Source: Thioalkalivibrio sp. HK1 (GTDB lineage: Bacteria; Pseudomonadota; Gammaproteobacteria; HK1). From it: DNA of 34,219 nt. Under the pieces are notes generated by a model. That model was not told where the DNA came from. It saw nothing but the letters and a program-made list of their open reading frames with translations, and did no database searches. The translations under genes were made by a program, and so were the position numbers. Shown here piece after piece: positions 8,666 to 16,876 of the stretch (the stretch's first letter is position 1; each line of letters opens with the position of its first letter). The DNA lies in NCBI GenBank assembly GCA_000583135.1, contig JFBG01000054.1, positions 1-34,219 on the forward strand, given 5' to 3'.

Positions 8666-10216
8666 TCAAGCCCCGGGCACCGGCAAGCGAATGTCGAAGC
8701 GTGCCCTAACCTGCGCATCGACCTCCGGCGAGATATGCTCGGGATGGCTTTTCAATAGTTCCTCGATGCGAAGCGTCGCGCGCTCGACGATATCGCTCGA
8801 ACCCTGCTCGCCCCATTCCTTGGGGCTGGAACGATCGCCGACTTCGGGATAGACATAATCGCGCTGCATCCGATCCAGCGTCTGGTGATGCCCGAGAAAA
8901 TGGCACGGTCCCCCGATGCACACTTCCCGCATGGCCTCGATGGACAGGCTTTGCGCATCCACATCCACCCCTCGCACCGTCCGATTCACGGCCCCGAGCA
9001 TGTCGTTGTCGATGACGAAACTCTCCAGACATGCCCCGAGCAGGCTGCTCAGCATCCCCGCCGATTCGTAGACCAGATTGGCCCCGCAGTGCCCGGCGAG
9101 CGCCGTGGTATAGCCCTTTTCATAACCCGCTTGGGCATCGGGCAGTTTGGAATCCGCCATACCGGCGGCGATCCCCGTGGGCAGATCGTAAAAACGACCC
9201 ATTTGCCCGCAGGCGGCCATCAGCACCGCCTGCTCGCCGCTCCCGCCGCTCATCGCCCCGGTGCGCAGGTCCGATACAAAGGGCCAAGGACCCAATATCG
9301 CGGGATGACCGGGGACGATGGCGTTGACATAGACCAATCCGGCCAAGACCTCCGCCATCTCCTGAACCACGGCCCCGGCCAGCGCCGCCGGACTGGTCGC
9401 CCCCGCTTGGCCGGCGGCCAACAGCAGTACCGGCATTCCGCCGCGCACCCCCGCCTCGAGGCAGCGACAGGCGTCTTGGGCGAAGCGAAGGGGAGGCACC
9501 ACGAAACAACTCGACATGCTGACGAAGGGGCGCGCCCGCCACAGCGCCTCGCTCCCGGCGACGATATGCAGCATCTCCAACGATTCATCGACATGACTCG
9601 GTTCGACCCAGCTGGTCCCGACATGCTTCGACGTCCCCCGGATCGAGGCATAGCACGTATTGAGATCGAGATCGCGCGGGGCCACGAGATCGCGACAGAC
9701 GATCGAGCGCTGCATGAAATGGATATGTTCCAAGCGATCCACGAGGCGGGCGATATCGTAGAGATCCGCCAAGGTGGATTCGCGGTATTCGCGGGTACGA
9801 GGATCGACGATATGCACCGCCGCCCCTGCGGTACCGAAATAGATCCGCTCGGAGCGAAGTTCCATATCGTGCCGAGGATCTTGCCCGCAAAGCACGATAT
9901 CTCTGGCGGCTTTGGCGATCGTATCTTCGACCAAGGCGCGCGGAAAAAGCAACCGCCCCTCGGCGTTCAGCGACCCCCCGGCGGCGATGACCGCTTCGAT
10001 GCAACTGGGGATGGCATCGGATAATCCGATCGTTTCCAATACTTCGAGCGTCGCCTCGTGGATCTGCCGGATATCGCTTGCGCTCAAGGGTCGATAGCCC
10101 CCTCCCGACAAACCCGGCTGCACCGCGCGATCCTCTTGCGGCACCGGCGCCGCCCGCAAACGACGTCGGGCCTCCCGCCCGCCCATACGGCGGGTGTTTT
10201 CCAAAGCCTCGCTCAT
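8666..10216 (-). CDS. MttB-superfamily (trimethylamine methyltransferase-like) protein, non-pyrrolysine type
   Basis: A 516-residue member of the COG5598/MttB superfamily. It shows the family's TIM-barrel segments, including HEATLEVLETIG near residue 53, the region around FGTAGAAVHIVDP near 127, VVPPLRFAQDA, and GMADSKLPDAQAGYEKGYTT at 352-371. True MttB carries an in-frame UAG read as pyrrolysine. Here the frame runs through without one, so this belongs to the non-Pyl group, whose studied members (for example MtgB for glycine betaine) transfer a methyl group from a quaternary amine to a corrinoid protein. No corrinoid protein or corrinoid:THF methyltransferase gene is in the window. AAGGAGG at 10223-10229 lies 6 nt before the ATG, and the start overlaps the TRAP permease stop by 4 bp (ATGA), so the two are translationally coupled. 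The substrate is probably a methylated amine or betaine brought in by the transporter (inferred). Confidence 0.9.
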   Translation of the reverse strand: MSEALENTRRMGGREARRRLRAAPVPQEDRAVQPGLSGGGYRPLSASDIRQIHEATLEVLETIGLSDAIPSCIEAVIAAGGSLNAEGRLLFPRALVEDTIAKAARDIVLCGQDPRHDMELRSERIYFGTAGAAVHIVDPRTREYRESTLADLYDIARLVDRLEHIHFMQRSIVCRDLVAPRDLDLNTCYASIRGTSKHVGTSWVEPSHVDESLEMLHIVAGSEALWRARPFVSMSSCFVVPPLRFAQDACRCLEAGVRGGMPVLLLAAGQAGATSPAALAGAVVQEMAEVLAGLVYVNAIVPGHPAILGPWPFVSDLRTGAMSGGSGEQAVLMAACGQMGRFYDLPTGIAAGMADSKLPDAQAGYEKGYTTALAGHCGANLVYESAGMLSSLLGACLESFVIDNDMLGAVNRTVRGVDVDAQSLSIEAMREVCIGGPCHFLGHHQTLDRMQRDYVYPEVGDRSSPKEWGEQGSSDIVERATLRIEELLKSHPEHISPEVDAQVRARFDIRLPVPGA

Positions 10217-12525
10217 CCCCTTCCTCCTTTCTCGTCAGGACGATCCGCACCTTCGGCCATCGATATCGTTCGTTTTTCGAAAGCGCGTCGGCGCAGCGTC
10301 TGCAAGGCGATCGCCGACGCCCATAGCAGCGCGCCGATGATATCCGACTCGGTTCCGGGAGCCACCAGCAGCAACCCGCAAAGCAGGGCCAGCAAGCGGG
10401 CCGGCGCCCCCATTTCGTGCACGAAGTATCCCGCCACTGCGGTGGCGATGATGAAAATTCCGAACGCGCAGGTCAGCGATACCTGCAAAAACGCCCCCCA
10501 AGAGAAATACTCCGGCAAGACGATCAGCATCACCGGGGCATAAACGAACACCATCGGCACGATCAGCTTGCCGAGCCCCAAGGTGAAAGCGGATATCCCG
10601 GTGCGAAAAGGATTGGCCCCGGCGATCCCCGCCGCGGCATAAGCCGAGGCGCATACCGGCGGGGTGATCTCGGAAATGACCCCGTAGTAAAGCACGAACA
10701 TGTGGCTGGCCAAGGGCGGGATCCCCAACTGTGCAAGGGCGGGTTGGGCGACGGATACCAGCATGATATACAGAGCCGTCGTCGGCAACCCCGCTCCCAT
10801 CAAAATGCAGGCCAAAGCGACGAAGCAAAGGGAAAGAAAGAGCTGGATCGACCCTTGCGTGAACATCTCGCCCGGGGTCCAAGCAAGCAACGGTAGCAAT
10901 AGATCGGCCAGCTGGGCCGCCCCGTTGGTCACCATGAAGCCCAAGCGAAAACCCACCCCGGTGGTATTGATGACCCCGACCACCATCCCCACCGCGGTCG
11001 CCGCCGCCCCCACCGCCAGGGCGTACTGCACCCCGGTGCGCACGCTGTCCAAGAGCGCTTGGATGCTTTGACGCTTGCGAGGATTCAAAGCCCCCACGAC
11101 GGTGCACCCGACGAGCAAAATGAGCAGCGTGATGGAAAAGGTCCCTTCGAGAAACTTTGCGAGGACGAAGAGCAGAAAAAGCGCGGGCAAGAACAAGGTG
11201 ATGGGACGCGAAAGACTCGAAAATCCGGTGATGATGCATAAAGAGATCCCGACGAATGCCGCCATATAGGGCGTATAGCCGGAAAAAAGAACATGGATCA
11301 GGGCGACCAACGGCAATACCGTCGGCCAACCCTCGCGCCAGACCGCCCGAAAACGCGGCAGACGATCCTTGGCGTAGCCTGCAAGCCCCAGCCGACGGGC
11401 CGTGAAATGGACGATGGTGATCACCCCTACGTAATGCATCAGCGCAGGCACCACGGCGGCGAGAACGATAGTGGTATAGGGCACTTCCAAGAACTCGGCC
11501 ATGATGAACGCCGCCGCCCCCATGATCGGCGGCGTGATCTGACCGCCGGCCGATGAGGCCGCCTCGACCCCGCCGGCGAAGTGCCCGGGATATCCCATCC
11601 GCTTCATATTGGGAATGGTCAACGAGCCCGTGGAAACGGTATTGGCGATCGAGGAGCCGGAGATGGTGCCGAAAAAAGCCGATGAAATCACCGAGACCTT
11701 GGCCGGTCCGCCGGTATAGCGCCCGGCCAGGATCATCGCGTTATCGATGAAAAACTGACCCAATCCCATGCGCTGCGCGATCACCCCGAAGAGCACGAAA
11801 TGAAAGACGATGGTCGAGACCACCCATAAGGTGACTCCGAAAATCCCCTCCTGCGGGAAATACATGTTGTTGACGAACTGACGCCAATCGACTCCGGGGT
11901 GCTGCAGGATCTGCACCGGTATATGCGGACCCATCAGGGCGTAGGCGACGAATACCAAGATGATGGCGGGCAGGATCCACCCCAACGAACGGCGGGCGAT
12001 TTCGAGGGCGAGCACGATGATGACGGTGCCGAAGAAGATATCGATATCGGCGGGATCGCCCTGCCTCAAGGCCTGTTCTTTGAGTTCGAAGGCCAGCCCG
12101 AAGATCTCGAAATCCCAACCGCGCCACGATATCCCCAGATGCAAAGCCCCGGCGACCCCGAGGACGATCAGGATCCAATCATGGAAGGGGATATTGCCCC
12201 GGCGCCACCGGCCATCGGGCTTGGCCCGCAAACCATCGAGATGCCGCCGTCCCGGAAACGATATCAAGATAAGGATGAACAGACCGGCCAGATGCAGTCC
12301 CATATGCCAATAATCGACGGGCAGTCCGAGGCCTGCGCCCAGATAGTGATAAAGGGCGAAGGCGATCGCGAACCAATAAAGAAAGGCTTGGATGCGCGGA
12401 CCCGTCTCGCGCAAGTTAAGGGCGCTGTCGTATTTGCGCTCGAGCCTTTCGGCGGCCGCGATATCAAGGCGCCGATCCCCGGCTTCGCTCCCGGGCGAGC
12501 GATCCTCGAAAGCGCTTGCCGACAC
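10213..12525 (-). CDS. TRAP transporter permease, fused 4TM/12TM (DctQ-DctM) subunit
   Basis: A 770-residue polytopic membrane protein. A short hydrophilic N-terminus leads into four transmembrane segments of a DctQ-like small subunit (about residues 45-200), then the DctM-like large subunit, with the family segment FFGTISGSSIANTVSTGSLT and a second-half equivalent ILMGAGLPTTALYIMLVSVA. Fused permeases of this length pair with TAXI-type binding proteins, and such a gene lies directly upstream at 12710-13735. The system uses an ion gradient to import organic anions or zwitterions across the inner membrane. The start is a GTG at 12525 with a weak TAGGA at 12537-12541; no better start exists near the N-terminus. 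The last 40 residues are charged and cytoplasmic. Its stop overlaps the MttB-like start by 4 bp. Confidence 0.93.
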   Translation of the reverse strand: MSASAFEDRSPGSEAGDRRLDIAAAERLERKYDSALNLRETGPRIQAFLYWFAIAFALYHYLGAGLGLPVDYWHMGLHLAGLFILILISFPGRRHLDGLRAKPDGRWRRGNIPFHDWILIVLGVAGALHLGISWRGWDFEIFGLAFELKEQALRQGDPADIDIFFGTVIIVLALEIARRSLGWILPAIILVFVAYALMGPHIPVQILQHPGVDWRQFVNNMYFPQEGIFGVTLWVVSTIVFHFVLFGVIAQRMGLGQFFIDNAMILAGRYTGGPAKVSVISSAFFGTISGSSIANTVSTGSLTIPNMKRMGYPGHFAGGVEAASSAGGQITPPIMGAAAFIMAEFLEVPYTTIVLAAVVPALMHYVGVITIVHFTARRLGLAGYAKDRLPRFRAVWREGWPTVLPLVALIHVLFSGYTPYMAAFVGISLCIITGFSSLSRPITLFLPALFLLFVLAKFLEGTFSITLLILLVGCTVVGALNPRKRQSIQALLDSVRTGVQYALAVGAAATAVGMVVGVINTTGVGFRLGFMVTNGAAQLADLLLPLLAWTPGEMFTQGSIQLFLSLCFVALACILMGAGLPTTALYIMLVSVAQPALAQLGIPPLASHMFVLYYGVISEITPPVCASAYAAAGIAGANPFRTGISAFTLGLGKLIVPMVFVYAPVMLIVLPEYFSWGAFLQVSLTCAFGIFIIATAVAGYFVHEMGAPARLLALLCGLLLVAPGTESDIIGALLWASAIALQTLRRRAFEKRTISMAEGADRPDEKGGRG

Positions 12526-12560
12526 CGGCGTTCAAATCCTACGAATCAAGCCCGAGGCGA

Positions 12561-12677
12561 CCGAAGGGCTTCGGAAAAGGCGGGTTCGATGCGATGGATG
12601 CGATGCATCCGATGATCGCAAGGGATCGAAAAACCCGCGGAAGGAGGACGAGGACGGATCCGATCGACCCGTCCTCG
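12561..12677 (-). repeat. Three consecutive stem-loops between the TAXI and TRAP permease genes
   Basis: Hairpin A, 12561-12574: CCGAAG/CTTCGG. Hairpin B, 12580-12638: outer GCGGGTT/AACCCGC (7 bp), middle CGAT/ATCG and GCGAT/ATCGC with small bulges, and inner GGATGC/GCATCC closed by GAT. Hairpin C: perfect 9-bp arms 12649-12657 and 12669-12677. None ends in a T-run. Tandem stem-loops placed after a binding-protein gene and before its permease usually stabilise the upstream mRNA and lower permease output; that role is inferred here. Confidence 0.6.
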
Positions 12678-12709
12678 CATTGTCCGCCCCACCTTTTCGG
12701 CTCGCCCGA

Positions 12710-13735
12710 TCAAAGCATGCCGACTTCTTTGTAGAAGCGTTCGGCCCCGGGATGCAGGGGCACCCCGATACCCTCGATTCCATCCAATGCGGTCTCGAGG
12801 GTGATCACCTTGCCCTTGGCATGGCCGTTATCGAGCAGCTTGCGCGCGGTATCCGACCACATCGCCTTCGTGATCCCGTAGATCAACTCCTCCGGCTGAT
12901 CGATGCTGGTCACCATGATGCCCGATACCGCCACGGTATCGACATCGTAGCCGACCCCGGGATAGGTGCCGGCGGGGATCGTCGAGGGGATGTAGTAGGG
13001 AACGGCCTTGTTGGCCCGCATCACCTCGTCCTCGCTGAAGCTGTAGAGCTCCATGCCCTTGGTGGAATCCAGCTGGATCATGGCCGCAACCGGCGTACCG
13101 GCGGCATAAAAATAAGCATCGAGCTGGCCGTCCGCCAAACGCTCGGCCGATTGGGAATTGTTGAGTTCCGCCTCGTCGATATTGCCTCGATTGACTCCGT
13201 GATCGGCGAGGATCAACTCCACCGCGATCTGGGTGCCGGAGCCCGCTTGGGCGATACCCACGCGCTTGCCCTTCAGATCGGTCAGATTCTCGAGCGATCC
13301 TCCTTTGGGGAGCACCAAGTGCAGATCCTCGGGAAAGAGGTTGGCGATCACCCGCAACTTCGCCTTTTTCTCCCCTTCGAATTTGCCGACCCCGTGGTAG
13401 GCGAAGTGAAGGGTCGCCGCTCCCGACAGACCGGCTTCCATTTGACCGGCTTGGATGGCGGTGACGTTATGCGCCGAGGCATTGGTGGACTGAGCGATGG
13501 CGACCAACCCGGGAACTCCGCAGTTGCCGCCCTTGTCGCAAGGCCTCGAACCCGGCGGGTTGGAGATGGCGTTGGCGATGATGCCGCCGATCGGAAAATA
13601 GGTTCCGCCGGCGGAGCCGGTTCCGATGCGAAAGAAGGTCATTTCCTGGGCGAAGGCGCTCCCCGCAAAGGCGGCCGCCACCAGCGCCAAAGCGCCGACG
13701 ATCATCGGCTTTGTCCGACGAGTTATCGTTTTCAT
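12710..13735 (-). CDS. TAXI-family TRAP transporter solute-binding protein
   Basis: A 341-residue periplasmic binding protein. The N-terminus is a signal peptide: basic MKTITRRTK, a hydrophobic core, and an A-F-A cleavage site at residues 27-29 before QE. The mature protein opens with FRIGTGSAGGTYFPIGGIIA, the hallmark of the TAXI (TRAP-associated extracytoplasmic immunogenic) family, and has the later LTDLKGKRVGIAQAGSGTQI and DAYFYAAGTPVAAM segments. A Cys pair (PCDKGGNC) near residue 65 is typical. It captures a small solute for the fused permease downstream; known TAXI ligands include glutamate-like compounds and other carboxylates, and the ligand here is unknown. It is first in the operon, 184 bp ahead of the permease, and an array of 13-bp repeats lies 135 bp upstream of its start. 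Confidence 0.93.
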   Translation of the reverse strand: MKTITRRTKPMIVGALALVAAAFAGSAFAQEMTFFRIGTGSAGGTYFPIGGIIANAISNPPGSRPCDKGGNCGVPGLVAIAQSTNASAHNVTAIQAGQMEAGLSGAATLHFAYHGVGKFEGEKKAKLRVIANLFPEDLHLVLPKGGSLENLTDLKGKRVGIAQAGSGTQIAVELILADHGVNRGNIDEAELNNSQSAERLADGQLDAYFYAAGTPVAAMIQLDSTKGMELYSFSEDEVMRANKAVPYYIPSTIPAGTYPGVGYDVDTVAVSGIMVTSIDQPEELIYGITKAMWSDTARKLLDNGHAKGKVITLETALDGIEGIGVPLHPGAERFYKEVGML

Positions 13736-13741
13736 TTCCAT

Positions 13742-13746
13742 CCTCC
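13742..13746 (-). promoter_or_regulatory. Ribosome-binding site that decides the TAXI gene start
   Basis: GGAGG, preceded by six A on the minus strand, directly abuts an in-frame ATG at 13741 and lies 6 nt before a second ATG at 13735. The first ATG is too close to be used, so the start at 13735 is preferred. That also gives a standard signal peptide beginning MKTITRR. Confidence 0.8.
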
Positions 13747-13870
13747 TTTTTTATTCGTTATGGTCATGGTGGGGGATCCGGCGCTCGATATCGCTGCGAT
13801 CTTCCTTCGAGATTCACCGCTTTTTCGATCCCGACGACGGGGGGATTTCCATCCCCGATACCCGAGCGAG

Positions 13871-13951
13871 TTCCGCTTCGAGATCCGTCTCGTAATTCTG
13901 TCTCGAAATTCCGTCTCGTAATTCCGTCTCGAAATTCCGCCTCGACTTGGC
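13871..13951. repeat. Tandem array of 13-bp repeats upstream of the TAXI/TRAP/MttB operon
   Basis: Four clean units run head to tail: 13887-13899, 13900-13912, 13913-13925 and 13926-13938, with consensus GTCTCGWAATTCC. They alternate T and A at the seventh base, so the array also reads as a 26-bp unit repeated twice. Degenerate units flank both sides (about 13874-13886 and 13939-13951). The array lies between the mutM stop (13984) and the TAXI start (13735). It could be a multi-site operator or simply a slippage-expanded repeat. Confidence 0.85.
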
Positions 13952-13983
13952 AGCACGATCGCGCGATACACGATCGCTGACGA

Positions 13984-14799
13984 TCATCTTTGACATCGAC
14001 GGCAATGATAACTACTTCGCTGGGCGATGATCCGCATCGCGATCAAGGCCCCGCAGCGAGAACAGGGGGCACCCTTGCGCCCGTAGACCCCCAATCGCTC
14101 GATATAGGCGCCGCTCGACCCGTCGGCCAAGGCGTGATCGCGCAAGGTCGTTCCCCCGGCCTCGATCGCCGCTCGCAACACCTCGCGGATGGCATCCACC
14201 AGCCGATCCAGGCGCGCCTTCGATATGCGCCCACCGGCTCGAAATGGCGATATCCCGGCGATGAACAAGGCCTCGTTGGCGTAGATATTGCCGATGCCGG
14301 CCACGATACGGGCATCCATCAACAGGCTCTTGATCGGAGCGCGCCTGCGATACAGGCGCGTTCGAAGATATTGCCCGTCGAAGTCGTCGGACAAGGGCTC
14401 GGGGCCGATATCGGCCAGCAGCCGATGTCGCTCCGGCGGCCCGCCGATCCATAACACGCAACCGAATCGCCGGGGATCGCGATAGCGCAGGCAGCCGCCG
14501 TTATCGAGGACGATATCGACATGATCATGGGCCTTGCAAGGCATCGCGGCATCGACGAACTGCAAACTGCCGGACATCCCCAAGTGCACGAGCAAGGTGC
14601 CGGCATCGACCTCGAAGAGAAGGTATTTGGCGCGCCGACGAATATCCGAAAAGACCCTCCCGACCAAGCGCTTGGCAAGGCCCGATGGCACCGGCCGGCG
14701 AAGACGACGCTCGCGAACGATCACCTGCCTCACGCGGCGGCCCTTGATCACCGGCTCGAGACTTCGGCGGATCGATTCGACTTCGGGCAATTCGGGCAT
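13984..14799 (-). CDS. mutM: Formamidopyrimidine-DNA glycosylase (Fpg/MutM)
   Basis: A 271-residue enzyme of full family length. It begins with PELPEVES, in which the N-terminal Pro is the nucleophile and the next Glu is catalytic. It has the conserved LLVHLGMSGSLQF segment, the helix-two-turn-helix stretch MDARIVAGIGNIYANEALF, and a C-terminal zinc finger with four Cys (CSRCG and CRRCQR), so it is a DNA-binding, zinc-finger Fpg rather than an inactive relative. It removes 8-oxoguanine and other oxidised purines and nicks the abasic site by beta,delta-elimination. No strong Shine-Dalgarno is seen. The gene is on the same strand as hemE and the DUF368 gene but 98 bp away. Short arrays with a 13-bp period lie just beyond each end. 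Confidence 0.97.
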   Translation of the reverse strand: MPELPEVESIRRSLEPVIKGRRVRQVIVRERRLRRPVPSGLAKRLVGRVFSDIRRRAKYLLFEVDAGTLLVHLGMSGSLQFVDAAMPCKAHDHVDIVLDNGGCLRYRDPRRFGCVLWIGGPPERHRLLADIGPEPLSDDFDGQYLRTRLYRRRAPIKSLLMDARIVAGIGNIYANEALFIAGISPFRAGGRISKARLDRLVDAIREVLRAAIEAGGTTLRDHALADGSSGAYIERLGVYGRKGAPCSRCGALIAMRIIAQRSSYHCRRCQR

Positions 14800-14839
14800 C
14801 GCGGCTTCTAACTCGCTATCGGATGGATCCTCGATCCTT

Positions 14840-14888
14840 GGTTCTTCGAGTCATCTCTTCGAATCGTCTCTTCGAACCATCTCGAAGA
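14840..14888. repeat. Degenerate 13-bp-period repeats upstream of mutM
   Basis: Units 14852-14864 and 14865-14877 share TCTCTTCGAA at the same phase. Weaker units adjoin them at about 14840-14851 (with TTCTTCGAG) and from 14878 (CATCTCGAAGA). The period and the TCTCGAA-like core resemble the array at 13871-13951 on the other side of mutM. It lies in the 98-bp gap between the DUF368 gene and mutM. Confidence 0.6.
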
Positions 14889-14897
14889 TTTGGCAGA

Positions 14898-15818
14898 TCA
14901 CGCCCCGCTTTTGCGGGACAATGCGTTCAAGACAAAAACCAGCCCGGCGCCGACGATCATCAGCGCCACCGTACCCAGAAAATCGTCGATACCCAAAGGG
15001 CTCGCCGATGAAGGCGTCGGCTCGACGCCGGCACCCTTCGATGCAAGACTCGGCGCCGAAAAAGCGATAAAGGGCCATACCGCCTGCAACGCCCCGATCA
15101 TCAGCCCGACCAAGACCAGGATCGTGGGGCGCTCCCACCGATGCAGCAGCCAAGCGATCACCCGAGAAAAGGCCATAAGCCCCAGTCCCGCACCGAGTCC
15201 GAAGGGGATGAGAACGGCCGGATCGAAACGCGCAAAACCGTCCAAGACGATCGTATATTGGCCCGAAATCAGCAGGATAAAAGCCCCGGAGATTCCCGGC
15301 AAGAGCATCGCCGATGCCGCCAGCGAACCACCCAAGGCAATCAACCAAGGAGACGGCGCCGATGCGGGCAAGGGGACTTCGGTCGGTGCGAGCCATAACC
15401 CGCCCGCACAAATGCACACCGCCGCCGACAACAACGCCCATTCGCGCGGTGAAAGCGACCCTAACGATCGAAGCAGCATGATCGCCGATGCCGCGATCAG
15501 CCCGAAGAAAAGGCCATGGACGAAAACGGTATGGGTTCTCACCAGATCCTGCAAAGGCACGATACGGGTGAAAAAAAGCCAAGCGGCAAAAATCCCTCCG
15601 CCGACGGGAAGCAACAACGCAAGGTCGAGACCGGCTTTTGCCTGCCGCAGCCGAAGGCTTGCAAGGTGGCGCGCAAAGCGCAGATCGAACGATCGGATCG
15701 CGGATATCAATCTGGGATAGATACCGAGGATCAAAGCCATGGTGCCGCCGCTCACTCCCGGCACCACATCCGCCGCCCCGATGCACACCCCCTTGATGAA
15801 CAATCCGAGGGCTTTCAT
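14898..15818 (-). CDS. DUF368-family membrane protein (polyprenyl-phosphate translocase family, PopT-like)
   Basis: A 306-residue polytopic membrane protein with about eight or nine hydrophobic segments. It opens with the DUF368 signature [22 protein letters not shown] and has the internal echo [18 protein letters not shown], so the inverted-repeat halves are visible. Family members have been shown to return undecaprenyl phosphate across the inner membrane for envelope synthesis; the assignment here is by family. The frame extends to a TTG at 15833, but the ATG at 15818 overlaps the hemE stop as ATGA (15815-15818) and matches the usual DUF368 N-terminus, so it is preferred and implies coupling to hemE. 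The pairing with haem synthesis is probably a shared transcript, not a shared function. Confidence 0.88.
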   Translation of the reverse strand: MKALGLFIKGVCIGAADVVPGVSGGTMALILGIYPRLISAIRSFDLRFARHLASLRLRQAKAGLDLALLLPVGGGIFAAWLFFTRIVPLQDLVRTHTVFVHGLFFGLIAASAIMLLRSLGSLSPREWALLSAAVCICAGGLWLAPTEVPLPASAPSPWLIALGGSLAASAMLLPGISGAFILLISGQYTIVLDGFARFDPAVLIPFGLGAGLGLMAFSRVIAWLLHRWERPTILVLVGLMIGALQAVWPFIAFSAPSLASKGAGVEPTPSSASPLGIDDFLGTVALMIVGAGLVFVLNALSRKSGA

Positions 15819-16876
15819 CCTTGCCGATGCCAAGCGGGGCTATGCTCGTGCACCGCCTCGATACACGCCCCCACATGCGCCGGATCCACATCGGGGGTGA
15901 TGCCGTGCCCGAGATTGAAGACATGCCCCGGCCCCGATCCGTATTCGGCGAGGATGCGCTTGACCTCGTTGCGAATGCATGCCGGAGATGCGAGCAATGT
16001 CGAGGGATCGAGGTTGCCCTGTAGCGCCACTCGTTCCCCGACCCGGGCGCGAGCGACGCCCATATCCGTCCTCCAATCCAGCCCCAAGGCATCGCAACCG
16101 CTCGTTGCCATCGATTCCAGCCAACCCTCACCGGCCTTGGTGAAGAGGATCACCGGCACTCGATCCCCCTCGTATCCCCTTGGCAGGGCTTCGACGATGC
16201 GGCGCATATAGGCGAGCGAAAATGCATGCCATGCGGGTGTGGTGAGCACCCCTCCCCACGTATCGAAGATCATCAATACCTGCGCCCCCGCCCGCACTTG
16301 CGCCCGCAAGTATTCGATGGTGGCATCGGCGAGCGTCGTCAAAAGCCGATGCATCGAAGCCGGGTCTTCGAGCAGCAAACGCTTGGCGCGGCCGAAGGTG
16401 CGAGATCCCCGACCCTCGATCATATAGGTGGCCAGGGTCCACGGACTCCCGGCAAAGCCGATCAACGGCCACCGACCATCGACCTCGCGCCGAATGGTAC
16501 GGACCGCCTCCATCACGAAGCCGAGATCGTCCTCCGGATCCGGGACCCCCAAGCGCTCGATATCCGCCCTCGTTCTCACCGGATGTCGAAATTGCGGCCC
16601 CTCGCCCTCGACGAATTCCAAGCCCAGACCCATCGCCCACGGGATGGTCAAAATATCGGAAAAGAGGATGGCGGCATCCAAGTCATAACGACGAAGCGGC
16701 TGCAAGGTGACCTCGCACGCCAGATCCGGAGTGCTGCACAGCGCCAAAAAACTCCCCGCTTGCCTGCGGGTTTCCCGATATTCCGGCAAATAACGACCGG
16801 CCTGACGCATCAACCACACCGGAGTGCGGTCCACCGCCTGCCTCGCCAACGCCCGCAAAAGCCGATCGTTCACCAC
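15815..16876 (-). CDS. hemE: Uroporphyrinogen decarboxylase
   Basis: A 353-residue enzyme of normal length. It converts uroporphyrinogen III to coproporphyrinogen III by four decarboxylations in cytoplasmic haem synthesis. Seen in the sequence: the N-terminal [18 protein letters not shown] with the substrate-binding Arg residues, [16 protein letters not shown] with the catalytic Asp, [19 protein letters not shown], and the C-terminal [16 protein letters not shown]. The start is one of two adjacent GTG codons at 16876 and 16873; both give an N-terminus matching the family, and there is no ATG in frame nearby. The 534 bp upstream contain no other secure gene, so its promoter should lie there. 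The DUF368 gene overlaps its stop. Confidence 0.97.
   Translation of the reverse strand: MVNDRLLRALARQAVDRTPVWLMRQAGRYLPEYRETRRQAGSFLALCSTPDLACEVTLQPLRRYDLDAAILFSDILTIPWAMGLGLEFVEGEGPQFRHPVRTRADIERLGVPDPEDDLGFVMEAVRTIRREVDGRWPLIGFAGSPWTLATYMIEGRGSRTFGRAKRLLLEDPASMHRLLTTLADATIEYLRAQVRAGAQVLMIFDTWGGVLTTPAWHAFSLAYMRRIVEALPRGYEGDRVPVILFTKAGEGWLESMATSGCDALGLDWRTDMGVARARVGERVALQGNLDPSTLLASPACIRNEVKRILAEYGSGPGHVFNLGHGITPDVDPAHVGACIEAVHEHSPAWHRQG

Noticed and set aside
8666..10216. Pyrrolysine-containing trimethylamine methyltransferase
   Set aside because: The frame has no internal UAG and no pylTSBCD genes are present, so it is a non-Pyl superfamily member.
13732..13971. A 79-codon minus-strand frame with a repetitive translation
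   Set aside because: It is only the translated 13-bp tandem array and has no ribosome-binding site.
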